Source: Anthostomella pinea (Eukaryota > Ascomycota > Sordariomycetes > Xylariales > Xylariaceae). From it: a stretch of DNA of 64,000 nucleotides. Position numbers and translations under genes: made by a program. The DNA lies in the NCBI GenBank assembly GCA_963556695.1, contig CAUWAG010000003.1:5580001-5644000 (forward strand). Direction: 5' to 3'. Positions 21,463 through 33,221 of this stretch are shown here, piece by piece; position 1 is the stretch's first letter, and every line of letters begins with the position of its first letter. The notes below the pieces were generated by a model. That model was not told where the DNA came from and did no database searches. It worked only from the letters and a program-made list of their open reading frames with translations.

Positions 21463-22427
21463 TGTTCTTTTGCTTGGATGCCTGTTAGACAGACTTTATC
21501 AATACTTTTTGTTTTGCCTCTAGATCTTCTGAACGAACCATTGCGATGCAGGCGTCTTACGGCAACCCTGGAAGCTACCTCCTAATTCTTAATGCTTTTT
21601 GTTTTGCCTCTGGAATATCTAGATCTCTTGAATTATTTGCGGCTCCGGCGCCGGCCGGGCCCGGGGCACGGATGCGGTTTGCGGGTCTGGCCGATCAAAA
21701 ACGTACTTTGGCAGGAACGAGGGCTCGAACCTGCCGAGAGCCCCGCGACTGCCACTTTTCGTGTCGTATGAGTGAATGAGCTGGTTGGGTGTCGATTTTC
21801 TGCCCTGGTTGTGCGTCAAGTTTTTTTCTCTTATGATCTTTAGACGGTAAGAAGGCCACCCTCCTCGTGTAGGAATTGTACTAGAGGGACCTACCTACAT
21901 ACTGGTGCGTCTTTCCTGGCTAGAAATGTTAACTTACGACTTCGAATATTATACTTGCAGAATAGGTTTCTGCTATCCAACCTATAACCTCCGAGTCGAA
22001 CAATCGTATGACATAGTCACTTTTATTCAGGTCCGAGTAAGCTTCGGCCACCTGAGACGGTGTCAGACACGATTTAGGGACACGGCCGTTCCCTCGAAAC
22101 GCGTATACGGTGGATGGCATATGAATAATCTGTGCGGAGGAGACTGGTTCCGTATTGTTGTAAGGCTACACGTTATGAGTGCATACATGCCGTCCTACTT
22201 CTTCCCACAAGGCTGTATCAGCTGTTCGTTCCCACAACCAATTCCCTGGCCGATTAGCGCATAGCTGCGCCAGTCCAACTCATCCTCCCAAGTAGGTTGT
22301 AAAACCGCTCCATGCCCGTTACGCCATATGATGCGTTGCCTTTCTGTATCGACTTTTTGGTGATGGTTGGCCACTTAGGCTCATGCGACCGTCGCACTGG
22401 ATGTCCTTGTACTTTCGCAGCCAGGGT
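21463..22427. other. Intergenic region between tRNA-Ile and ERV29
   Basis: The interval holds a GC-rich stretch at 21640-21690 and, on the minus strand near 21710-21745, a B-box-like GGTTCGAGCC; the surrounding sequence does not fold as a proper tRNA. No gene is supported. Confidence 0.4.
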
Positions 22428-23565
<1,138 letters not shown>

Positions 23566-25598
23566 CTTGTCCTGATCGGTAAGGTTGTGCGGGCAGGCCT
23601 GCTGTTCCACGGGAAAGGAAGTGTGGAGGAGGGTGAGGCGGGCGGCGGGAGGTTGGGAGATTCGGCTTCGGTACGGTGCGACGAGGGTCGAGGACGAGTC
23701 TGCGAGTCGAGCTTTAGCAGCGAGCGATGCGCGACAGAAAGGAAAAAAAGAGAGCAGGTGAATAAAGTAAGTATCGGAGTCAAAGTCAATGGAGAAAGAG
23801 TCGAGCTGCGAATAGTGGCAGTGCCCCGTAATTATCGACCTGAATGGGTGGAAGCTTTTGTCCTGTGCCAGACAACCGTGTCCTCAATTGACCTCAGTGC
23901 GCTGAATGATGCAGGCCAAGGTTTGGCCTGTGGGTGTACATTCCGAGATGCCAGATTGGCCGGACTCTCCGTACAACTTACAAGGGCCAGACTTGTGGCT
24001 GCTACTGTCCCGCTTTGTGGCTGGACCCTCTCATGGAGCTTGGGCCACCTGTATAAGGTAGGTAGGTAAGTACATGTATGTAACCTCAAACCTTTGGAAC
24101 CTTTCGCTTCAGTTCAAATGCTTATGAGGTTCTCAACTCCCATTCTCCAGTGTCAATCATGTCGTCAACTTGGAACATCAACCAACATGACTCGACTTAC
24201 TATCGGTCCCATATCCCACTGTCTTGATGCCACAACGCAATTGCCATACTACAGCGTACCTACAGCAGCACGAGCTATAGGTGCCCTTGAATTCTTACCC
24301 TAGCTCGCATCCACTAGCTACATGTGGACTCGCAGACACGCTTATCATGAATCGTCCAAGAATAACCACACGCTGCCCCGTCCGCATGTTCTTGACGTAA
24401 TTCTCACCCCGTAATAGACATTGAAATCCACCACAACTACAAACCCAGAAGATCCAATATGAACGGCAAACTCCATACGTCATCCAGACTCGGTGTAGCA
24501 CTACACTACATAATAACAGCTTGCGCAACTCGACAGCTCGACCGATGTCTGAATCCGTTCAACGGCAGAGCCACCTCTTCCTTCGCCATGCGGACTCCCC
24601 GAGACGTCATTCAAGATCCTTCTTAATCTAGACCCTGAGAGTGTACAGCTAGCTGGACCCCGAGTCGCTCGCTGGCTGACCGAACTACGTATGGTCGGCC
24701 ACTGACGTACTTACTAAAGGTCGGCGTTTGAGGGCCAGACTCTTCCATCAACTCTGTTATGGGATGTACATATACCATACACCATGGCTCGCCCGAGTCC
24801 GCCAAATGTATGTCCATATGCGCTCAGGCTCAGTACCAGTGATTTGTTGCAAATAGTTTAAATTTTACTATTCTTCATTAGCAGTTTTTTTAAGTATTAG
24901 ACATCTCATTATCCTTCTTGGTAACCGAACGGCCATGTACTCGTGGCCGGTGAGCGACGAAGTTGCGCAATTTGACCCGGTGCTCCAGCTCATAGCTCCT
25001 ATAGCATTAGCATCTGTCAAGGATCGAGGGCCTCATTGGTCTGAAGTCGTTCGCTGGCAAGAGCCCTGTTTGGGAGGGCCTCGAACGTATTACGGCTCTG
25101 ATCAGCCAGCCCATTGCATAGTAACCCTCGTTTTGATATCGACGGAAAGCTGAGAGACACGTCTCAAGACCGTCATCTCCACGTGGCGATGGTAGATCAG
25201 CGGAAACGCGGGTGCGTCCTTCGAACAATAGTAGGGAGTAACTTGCTGTCTTGTATGGTACCCCAGCACGTTCCTCGTGCGAGACACCGGGCTAGTGTTG
25301 CTGTATGTGTGCCCGCTTCAAGGGTTCACGATCGAAAGAGGATACAGATAAAACACTACCTTCCCAACCGTGACAAAGAAGACCTGCTAGGATTATACTG
25401 TTCAGACAGACTCCAAGGCGACTGATAACCCAACCCCCAACCAAGCAAGTCCTACACAACAACGGCCTAGAGCAGAGCTTCCCAGCCCTCCAAGCTCCCA
25501 CCTCATCAAGCTCCCAGGTCTCCAAGCTCGCAATTCTCCACTTGCTCCCGCAGTCGGCGAGCTCAGCCTGCTGGAGAGCACCTTGAAACGGATTACAG
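23566..25598. other. Long intergenic region
   Basis: No gene is supported in this 2-kb stretch. GGTAGGTAGGTAAGTAC at about 24055 is a short GTAG repeat. The part at 24840-24900 is AT-rich. The first few hundred bases probably contain the ERV29 promoter. Confidence 0.4.
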
Positions 25599-25990
25599 AT
25601 GCCGAGTGCGTCAGTCAACCTCGGGAAATCGCGCATCGAGTGGGACACCGCCACGAACGCGGAAGACGTCCAGGCCACGGCTGCGTTTCGGGAGGCAGCG
25701 CAGCGCTCTCCGCTGACTGACTCTGATGAAAAGGGAACATTTGAAAGACCGTGCAGTGAGGGCTTCCACCAGCCATCGGACGCGGGGGTGGTGCTCGAGC
25801 GGGTGGCCTACGACAACGAGGGCCTCGACGAGAAGATCATGACCCACGGCGGCCCAAGGACCTCGCGCGCATGATGCACTCGGCCATCGACCGGCACCCG
25901 GATCTGCACACAATAGACCACTTGGTGTATATGGAAAACGCGGCGATGAGCAAGTATGGTCTTCTTGTTTATAAGGGACGGCGGCGTCAT
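25599..25990 (+). pseudogene. Coding relic of unknown function
   Basis: A GC-biased frame from ATG 25599 (MPSASVNLGKSRIEWD) runs to EKIMTHGGP, after which sensible coding continues one base out of frame as KDLARMMHSAIDRHPDLHTI and DHLVYMENAAMSK before a possible GTATGG donor at about 25953. A later piece near 25985-26035 reads AYLTLHSLMPRGNLKMPG. I do not recognise the protein. Charged helical character suggests a real gene that has lost its frame, but a chance match of codon bias cannot be excluded. Confidence 0.35.
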
Positions 25991-26169
25991 ACCTGACGCT
26001 GCATTCGCTGATGCCCCGCGGCAACCTCAAGATGCCGGGATCTAGTCAGACTGGCGCGAAAACCCTGGCGGTGGCGCTGTGGTCGTTGAATTCGAGGGAC
26101 TAGCTGCACAACTCCCCGTTGCCCAAGTTATCCTGTTCTTCCGATCTGCCGTCTCGCCCACGGCTAACC

Positions 26170-26456
26170 AGGCCACTTCCGGTGTCGCGACGTTGCGGAT
26201 GCCAAACATCTGCTCGCCATTACCAGTGAGCATCGATGCCACGCGGCCGAGGCCAGACAGAGAGAGGTCCATTTCTTCGCCAAATTATCAATCCTAGACG
26301 TACACCGTCGTCCAAAATCCCCGAGTGGACACTCGCGGAACCGGTACTGCAACAGTTGCGACATCTACGGCGTCCGGTTAGTTCATCCCAAGATCAGGTC
26401 GTCGAAGAAGGCCCTACAGACCTATCCTGAACCCGCAATGTTCCGCGGAGCGCTAG
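26170..26456 (+). pseudogene. Open stretch of unknown function next to the relic
   Basis: One plus-strand frame is open from about 26170 to a stop near 26456 and reads Cys/His-rich segments such as RYCNSCDIYGVRLVHPK. It has no start codon or clear splice sites and could be the continuation of the relic at 25599. I do not recognise it. Confidence 0.2.
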
Positions 26457-26703
26457 CATGACGAGGCCATTCTGACGGTGCTAGCTAGTACCGGGTTTTG
26501 GCAACAAGACAGGTGGACCATGCCTATCGCCTGGTTATGGAGAGGGTTGTTTGACAAACCCTAGATAAAATTGCGGGCGAAGAGGCAGACCAGCCGATGG
26601 AGAAATCGTCTCGTCGGCAGCCCTGAAGCATAAAGGTCTTAGATGAGAGGCTAGATGCCCCTGTAAACAGAGCAATCGCTTCTGCCGCACGCATCCAGCA
26701 GGC

Positions 26704-28081
26704 TCAAGCAATGACAAGCTGGTCCACCGACGATCTGGCGATCGCAATGATCCTCTGGCACTGCGGCGGCTCGTCCTTCTTGTTCAGTTGAAACGTGCAA
26801 TCCGGTAGCTGCCAGGCGCCGGCGGCGATCATGGCATCCATCAGCACGTGCCGGGCCTTTGACTTGTTCTCCATGAGGAGGACGATGTCCTTCAGACCGA
26901 GGTGGAACGGGTCGCGTTGCCACGCCGAGCTGTCGTTTGTCGGGCACCCTCCCGATATGCCGTAGACGTCGACCTTCAGCAATGCCCTGACGGTGAGTCG
27001 CCACATGGCGGGCTCCATTTCGCGTTGACCAAAGGCCGCCCGCGTCCCGCACGGATCGCCCGCCCCTAGACTGCCCCAGATGCCGCCCAGGCCGCCCAGT
27101 TTGAATATTACCTTGCGGCGTTCCGCCACGGATCTGTTTGTTTCTTGGTCGACAATGGCGAGGATGCGCTCGTAGGCGTGCACGATGCTGGGGATCAACG
27201 TGGCAAGCAGCATGAGGTTCTGGAAGTTCTGCATCATCTGCGGAGAAGACCGTGGGGCACCGGGATTATCTACCGTGGAGGAGCAGACAGGGCAGTTGAC
27301 TACTTCGTAGGCTGTCTTGGCGGCCATTCTGGCTTGTCTGATGGCCGGTTCGACCTCTGTGGAAAGCTTTTGCATCGAGTCGAGCGCGAGGTAAAGGCTC
27401 GCGGTGCAGGCACACTTTTGCGCAGGCGTAGTGTAGTTGCTCGCGTTGCTCTGAGGGGTACTGGCGGAGTTGGGCGACAGAGCCGGAACCGGGTCCGCTG
27501 GCGGCGCCTCTGCCGATGGGGCGACGAACAGGGCCGGGTCGATGTTCGACGGCGAGAACGACTGTGTATGATTTGCCGGCATCGGATCGAAATTGACGTC
27601 TCCGAAAGCATTTCCTGTGAAGCCAAAGTTCCACGACTCGCCTCTCGGCTGTTGCGAATCGTCCGTTGTAGTATCCGTATGCATCTGTGCCCCAAAGTCG
27701 ACATCCTCCCCCATTAGCAGGTTGATGAATTCCAGCCCGACATCCATTGTGTCCGGAGGGACCTCGGCCATGGGAGATTTGTTCGTCGCCACAACGTCTG
27801 GCGTGTCGTGCTCTTCGTCTCGCAGTCGTTTCCGGGGCCGGCCCATGGGCTTCTGGGGCGAGTAGTGGCAGGCGATGCCCTCGCGCTTACACCGAGAGCA
27901 GCCGTCGGGCTCTTTGGTGCAGGCCAGCTTCCGCGTCCCTGTGGCATTGTAAGTCAGAGACGCCCACGTTCGCTCTGCTAGAGGAGTCTCCCAACATACG
28001 GCATTCATCGCAAGCGCGGTGTTTGTTGGCGGCGCCGTTCTGGCCCTGGGCCTGGGCCTGGCCCGTTGAACTTGACTGCAT
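26704..28081 (-). CDS. Zn2Cys6 transcription factor of the AflR family
   Basis: Exons 28081-28000 and 27938-26704 (61-nt intron, GTATGT donor, CTCTGAC branch) give 438 residues. Splicing reconstitutes the binuclear zinc cluster ACDECRTRKLACTKEPDG followed by CSRCKREGIACHY, directly followed by the basic linker MGRPRKRLR. The middle is Ser/Thr/Pro-rich and acidic. The C-terminal half, from CACTASLYLALDSMQ through VNCPVCSS to FQNLMLLATLIPSIVHAYER, matches the AflR-type regulatory domain found in secondary-metabolite cluster regulators. Such proteins bind palindromic CGG-type sites in the nucleus. No biosynthetic genes lie beside it, so its targets are unknown. An alternative in-frame ATG at 28129 would add 16 residues. 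Confidence 0.9.
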
Positions 28082-28552
28082 AATGGACGACCAGTTCAGT
28101 GCTGTAGTGATGTCTCTCGGAGATTTCAAATTCGCTTATGGGTTGCCTCGACGAGGTTTGTTGTCGTTGTTGTCGACAACGGAGGAGCGCAAACCATGTT
28201 GACTCCTGAATTCCTGGTTTCAGCTGCATTCGTCAGCACCTGTTCGCTCGCTCAGCCCCTGTCAGTCTGTCAGTCTGTCAACTGCGAACTAACGTCCCCA
28301 CCCTTCTAGCCCCTGGTAGGGCTGAGGGGGCCAGCTGCGTCACAGCTGCGTCTCAGATCGGGATCACCAAGACCGTGTGCCAGCATCCAGCATGCAGCAG
28401 TTTCTGGATGAAGCCACATGGTTATTACTACCTCTGTGTATATTACAGTCCATTATTGACTCACACTCCATGTAAGTCTTTTTCTCATCTCTCCTCTTTC
28501 GCACCCCGGGACTTACAGCAAGCCGATGAATGATCCAGGGCTCCTACTACCT
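28082..28552. other. Promoter region of the Zn2Cys6 gene
   Basis: This stretch lies upstream of the regulator and downstream of the next gene on the same strand. It contains a short tandem GTCAGTCTGTCAGTCTGTCA at about 28260 and no further coding signal. Confidence 0.4.
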
Positions 28553-31054
28553 TCATCGCTTGACTTTCCGGTCCTTTATGCGCTGGAGCCTCCTGTACTC
28601 CGTGCGGCGCTGTCTAGCTGCCTGATCTGCAGCAGCTTCTATTTTAACCTCGTCAACTGCCTTCAGATCTGCCAAAAACCGCCGTATCCTCAGTCCGGTT
28701 TTGTGCCTTATATACGCGTCGTACGAGTCGTCTGCCGCTGCATGAACGGCTACATGGAGCCCCTTGATGACATCCCTGTCCTTGATGTCCACATCCTCGT
28801 TGTCAAAGAACACGTCCAAGTCCTGCAGAATCTCCTCTGTCCGGGACTGGTCCGACTTCGTGTCTTCATGCAGCTCCTCGTCCGCCTGTGGAGTGTGTGG
28901 TGCGGATGGAGGCTGACGAATGGGTGAGGGGGGCAGTGGCTTAGAGTTCAGGGGGAGCGACTCCACTGGGGGCATTAATCGATCTACGTATATGAATTTC
29001 TCGTTTCGGTGTGGTTGACGGGAAAGGCGGTGTTGTGATGTTCGGTAACCAGATTCACCTTGCCGACTTGATTTCGTGTGCTGGTTCGTCGTCTCTGCAA
29101 GAGCCGGATGGTGAGTGCGTACATGTGTTTGCTTGTCTACTTGCTGCTCTCGCTCATCAAGGTCTCGAGATACAGCGTCCAATGCTCGTTCCAAAGATGA
29201 GGCAGTGCTAACTGCATGCTTCGCGGCGTATGGCAAAGAGGGAATAGAAGAATCACGGCTCTCTGGGGAGACAGGGGCGGAGTCTTGGCGAGTACCTTTA
29301 GCCGCGACTGCCTTACCCTGACGTTTGCGTATCGCTTGGTGGTTTGCGGCCTGTTGACCACGACTAGGTGTGGCCTCTTTTTCTTCCTGGATCGTCTCGA
29401 TAGTCGCCGGGTGAGGCCGCGGCGGACGGGCTTGCGTCATTTCTCTCTTCCCTTGTGGGCCATCCGGAACGGACCATCTCGGATCAAAATATCCGGGAGA
29501 TCGCACCGTTTGAGGTTCAAAGTGAGGGCCTCGATCACGTTGCTCAATGCCACTGGGCGATAGTGCGACGAATGCATTTTTCTTTGGGGTCCTAAGCAAC
29601 TTCGGCCGAACATTCCCGGGAGGTCGCTCGGCTCGAGGTTCAAAGTGAGGGCCTCGATCTCGTTGTTCAATGCCACTGGGTGTCAATACGACGGATGCCT
29701 CTTTGCTTGGGGTCATGACACTCCTAAGCAACTTCGGCTGAACATTCCCGGGAGGTTGCACCGTTCGAGATTCAAAGTGAGGACCTCGATCTCGTTGCTC
29801 AATGCCACTGGGTGTTAGTGCGACCAATGCCTCTTTTTTGGGGGTGATGGCCCTCTTTGGCAATGGCCGCCGGGGTGCACGTGGCACAGATTGTTCTGCC
29901 TGAATTTCCTGGCCCGTTCGATATTGAGCATCTTGATACTCTCTTCGATCAGGTAAAGGGGGCAGTGTCATCTTGGTCTGAACTGGGCCATGCTCGATAT
30001 ATTGGGGGGTTTTCTGCGCCTCGGGATGATGAGCACCACCTGCTTTGGTCCAAGGCGACTTCTTTCTGAACCAAGGAAAGAATTTTCGCTTCTCCTGGGT
30101 TCCGGATTTCCGGTTGTTCTTGAGTTGTGGCGTGGGCAACGGTACGTATGGGTGTGTTATGTGGCCATTTGGCGGAGTGGACCGCACGAAAGACCCCGTG
30201 CTGGAAATTGATGAGCCGCTTCGCGCAACCTCGTTCTGGCCATCGACTCTGACGGTAGGCAGCCCGGATACACTAGCCCTTGCACTCCGACCCGCGTGGC
30301 GTAAATCCACGGCCGCTTTTCGAGGTGAACGCTCTCTCTGCTCCGCGGATGTGACTGCTAAACCAGCAGCTTGAAACTCCTCGCGATAGGGCATTAATGG
30401 CTGTACGGTGTGGTACGATACTTTCGACTCGGATGTGGTTGGTGTCATGATTGCTGCCCTGCCTGCTGCCCCAGCCACATCCGCATACTTCTCCAGGGCT
30501 CTCGCGAAGCGGTTCAAAGCACGATTTTGGCTGGAAGTCCGTGAAGGAACCTCAAATTGCTGGACAGGTTCCCGTTCGTGGTCATCTTTGGCAATGAAGG
30601 AGGACAAACGCTGCTGCTGCATGAGCGATCGGCTGAACTCGTCCCACTTGGCCGGATCGGCAATGCCGTACCGCTTTTCCAATTGTGCTGTGCTCCGGTG
30701 TTGTCTCGTACGACGTTGTGGTCCCGGATCACTATCCAAATTAGTGTTCGTGAGGAACGTCTCGTCTTCAACTGCCCCAGCATGGGCATGCTCATTATGA
30801 CGTTGGTGACCTTTGGCAGCGCCAGTTGCCCAGGATTGCGTGTAAGCTGCCCGTGCTTGCGGCGTAGTACCCCGATATGGAAGATCCGGTCCATCTGAAA
30901 CTTGCATGAGCGAATGCCGAGTATCGCGAGTAGTCGATGATCGACTGCCACGGGCGGGCAGGCGCCTACTGACTCGGACGCCATGCTTGCTGCGGCTGAT
31001 CCTTCGTTGCTGTTGTAAATGTTGTTGTTGTTGTCGTCGTCTTGCTGTAGTCAA
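28553..31054 (-). CDS. Large hypothetical protein with three internal repeats
   Basis: A single frame of about 833 codons ends at 28553. I do not recognise a domain. It is basic and disordered in character, with Q-rich and Arg-rich sequence near the start, a basic WFRKKSPW patch in the middle, and a better-ordered charged C-terminus (EILQDLDVFFDNEDV ... LQRIKDRKVKR). Three consecutive units of 41-44 residues share PSGIEQRDRGPHFE at about residues 405-535. The first codon of the open frame used here is TTG; the first in-frame ATG is at 30907. Coding character continues upstream of 31054 to 31168 (reading KPHRRPKINYPSSSDSAENL) and is cut from an ATG at 31192 by TAG at 31171-31169. The real N-terminus may therefore use an intron I cannot place, or the gene carries a nonsense mutation. 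Confidence 0.65.
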   Translation of the reverse strand: MTTARRRQQQQHLQQQRRISRSKHGVRVSRRLPARGSRSSTTRDTRHSLMQVSDGPDLPYRGTTPQARAAYTQSWATGAAKGHQRHNEHAHAGAVEDETFLTNTNLDSDPGPQRRTRQHRSTAQLEKRYGIADPAKWDEFSRSLMQQQRLSSFIAKDDHEREPVQQFEVPSRTSSQNRALNRFARALEKYADVAGAAGRAAIMTPTTSESKVSYHTVQPLMPYREEFQAAGLAVTSAEQRERSPRKAAVDLRHAGRSARASVSGLPTVRVDGQNEVARSGSSISSTGSFVRSTPPNGHITHPYVPLPTPQLKNNRKSGTQEKRKFFPWFRKKSPWTKAGGAHHPEAQKTPQYIEHGPVQTKMTLPPLPDRREYQDAQYRTGQEIQAEQSVPRAPRRPLPKRAITPKKEALVALTPSGIEQRDRGPHFESRTVQPPGNVQPKLLRSVMTPSKEASVVLTPSGIEQRDRGPHFEPRAERPPGNVRPKLLRTPKKNAFVALSPSGIEQRDRGPHFEPQTVRSPGYFDPRWSVPDGPQGKREMTQARPPRPHPATIETIQEEKEATPSRGQQAANHQAIRKRQGKAVAAKGTRQDSAPVSPESRDSSIPSLPYAAKHAVSTASSLERALDAVSRDLDEREQQVDKQTHVRTHHPALAETTNQHTKSSRQGESGYRTSQHRLSRQPHRNEKFIYVDRLMPPVESLPLNSKPLPPSPIRQPPSAPHTPQADEELHEDTKSDQSRTEEILQDLDVFFDNEDVDIKDRDVIKGLHVAVHAAADDSYDAYIRHKTGLRIRRFLADLKAVDEVKIEAAADQAARQRRTEYRRLQRIKDRKVKR

Positions 31055-31557
31055 TGATTCGGGTAGAGGGCTTCGAAATGCTGCTTTGGCTGCTTGATGT
31101 GGGAGGTTCTCTGCAGAGTCCGACGACGAAGGATAGTTGATTTTCGGCCGACGATGAGGTTTCCCTTTCTAAGGTAAATTGAGCTTAGGCATCGTCTGTA
31201 TTCCAAAAAGCGTCCAAAAAGAAGGTTATGTTGCCGGAAAGCTGTACTCCGTGACCTTGTGTAGCAGATAAGTAAGAATTGTCTGTTGCTGTTGGGAGTT
31301 GGGAGTTGGAGCTACAGGACGTTTCGCTCTGTCCTCTCAATGATCGGGAGTCTGGGACCTGGTTCGTCATCGGCACGTGGATCCCACCGGTAGTAACTTC
31401 CTACGAATGGACACAGAACATGTGATTTATCATGCCGCTTTCCTTCCAAGCCTCCAGGTTGACATTGTGCAACCCATCCCCGTCGTGAGTGCCTCGATAA
31501 TAAGAGGCGGCAAGAAGTCGGGTAGGGCTCTTGCGGGCGCCATCGCGGAGAAGGAGC

Positions 31558-31946
31558 TCAATGGATATCCTTGATACCAGGCGCAGAGTAGACTTCCAAT
31601 TGACGCCGTCCCTTACGGACCAGGAATTCGATAGCACCAAAGTCCCGTTTATCAAGACCGACACTCTTATTGAACTCGGTCCTACCATCCAGTCAGTCTC
31701 ACATCGCAGAAGTTGCGTTCAGTCTTGGGTTCTTACCTGGCGTACGCTTCGAAATGCGATCGCGTTGCCTGTGATTGATGCCACCGAGTCAGCAACATTG
31801 AACACGGTAAGGTAGGTATTAAGTAGGTTTTGGTTGATTCCCGCGATGCGTGTGATTGGTAGACTCACAGCTGGTTTCTTGCGGCTTTCGCGCAGGCAGG
31901 TCCTGTACAGAGCCAACACCTCCTTCTGCAACCCCGACAAACGCAT
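31558..31946 (-). CDS. SDH6: SDHAF1-like LYR-motif assembly factor for succinate dehydrogenase
   Basis: Three exons (31946-31869, 31768-31737, 31681-31558), joined over introns of 100 and 55 nt with GTGAGT and GTAAGA donors, encode 77 residues with consistent phase; the middle exon is only 32 nt. The product starts MRLSGLQKEVLALYRTCLRE and so carries the LYR tripeptide. It continues SRKKPA-TRSHFEAYARTEF and DFGAIEFLVRKGRRQLEVY, and ends APGIKDIH. This is the full layout of Sdh6/SDHAF1, which sits in the mitochondrial matrix and helps insert Fe-S clusters into the SDH iron-sulphur subunit (family knowledge). Length fits the family (about 75-90). The gene is invisible to simple ORF finding because of its small exons. 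Confidence 0.9.
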
Positions 31947-32473
31947 TCTGAGAACAAGCTGGTATAATAGAAGTCTAACGATGTCACAAAACTCTGATGG
32001 GCCGATTGTAATTGTACTGACCAGATGGGATTGACCAAAGTGGAATGCTGTTGTGAGTTGAACCTGAAGTGAACAAGTCTGCCGGCAATCCGCGGCCGTC
32101 TTTTGCTTCGTTGATTTGCCCCAGTCAATCATACACAGGCGGGCCGTGCCACCTGGCTGCAGGTGCCAATGGTCATTGCGATGAATCACTACTCGTGGGA
32201 CGAGATCGGAGAGGTACGGACTGGTAAAGAGGTTCATAATAATGGACTTAATAAGTATTTCAAACGACACCCCTGTGAGAAGTGTCACCTATTGGATAAT
32301 TTTCGAGTATATGTGTCTCTAGCGAGCATGTCATGTCCTGATCTAAGTAAAACGTTGCCACCGGTAGATTTCTCAGAGTCCCTTCCTCATCACACGAGCA
32401 AGCCGTTCAACCTCGCAAAATTTCAAACCAGCTCTTAGAACAACAACTTGAAAGCTCCCAAAGCCCCCAACCC
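31947..32473. other. Intergenic region
   Basis: This is the promoter side of the SDHAF1 gene and the 3' side of the next minus-strand ORF. No other gene is supported. Confidence 0.4.
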
Positions 32474-32671
32474 TCAAGCCGACCCAGCCGCCCGTCCATA
32501 CCTCGCCCCCAGCACCGCCCGCAGCCCCGTCACGGCGACCCAGCCCACCACCACGACCGTCACGGCCAGCCGCAGCTCGCGCGCCACGGCGACGGCCGAC
32601 GCGTCGACGTGGATGGCGTGGAGGTGTTTGATGGCGCCGGAGTGCTGCGCCGCGAGCGAGAAGGACTCCAT
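32474..32671 (-). CDS. Small hypothetical single-pass membrane protein
   Basis: A 65-codon frame with strong C/G third-position bias runs from ATG 32671 to TGA at 32476-32474. It begins MESFSLAAQHSGAIKHLHAI, contains one hydrophobic helix (LAVTVVVVGWVAVTGL) and ends with a short basic tail. I do not recognise the family. Size and layout fit small mitochondrial or ER membrane proteins. The downstream frame extended to 32913 lacks coding character, so this start is preferred. It could be the last exon of a larger gene. Confidence 0.5.
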   Translation of the reverse strand: MESFSLAAQHSGAIKHLHAIHVDASAVAVARELRLAVTVVVVGWVAVTGLRAVLGARYGRAAGSA

Positions 32672-33221
32672 CTCTCTACCGGATACGTCTTGATCAGTTC
32701 GGTCCCGCAGGTGAGTTTGTATGTGTGGGTTTGCTTTAGACGTGTTGATTGATGATGCTGTGGGTTATTATGGAGAGGTGTAAGGCTGGTCACCGGTGTA
32801 TGAGGTATGTTGCGCTTGATATTGTTGTCAGCTGTTGGTAGGTTGGTGACGAAATGTTTGTAATTGGTGGGAGGTGGGACCATCCAAGCGATGTGGCTGG
32901 AAATTAGATCCAAACTTTGTCACTTGTCGCATTGAAGCGTCATGGAAAACCTGTTGACGGCCGACGCACAACACATGAAGTCACAGTTGTTACAAATCAC
33001 GAGAATCGGGTGAAAGACTGTTGGAAGTAATAGGAAGATTGCAAATTACTATTCAGGCATTAGACGAGGGCAATTAGCTCATGAAGACCACCCATTGCCC
33101 CGACCATCCCACAACGAGAGAAGACGCCATAACCCATGCAAACTTGCCATTCCAGAGAGGACATCGAGGGAAGCACACTTTTATTGTGGTTTTAGAGACC
33201 GATCATTCCCGCTCGCTCGCT
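32672..33221. other. Intergenic region
   Basis: No gene is supported between the small membrane ORF and the 3' end of the sugar transporter. Plus-strand frames extending into the transporter are its antisense shadow. Confidence 0.4.

Noticed and set aside
21700..21825. Possible minus-strand tRNA around GGTTCGAGCC and TTCCTGCCA
   Set aside because: The T-stem has two mismatches and no matching acceptor, D-arm or anticodon arm could be built; at most a tRNA relic.
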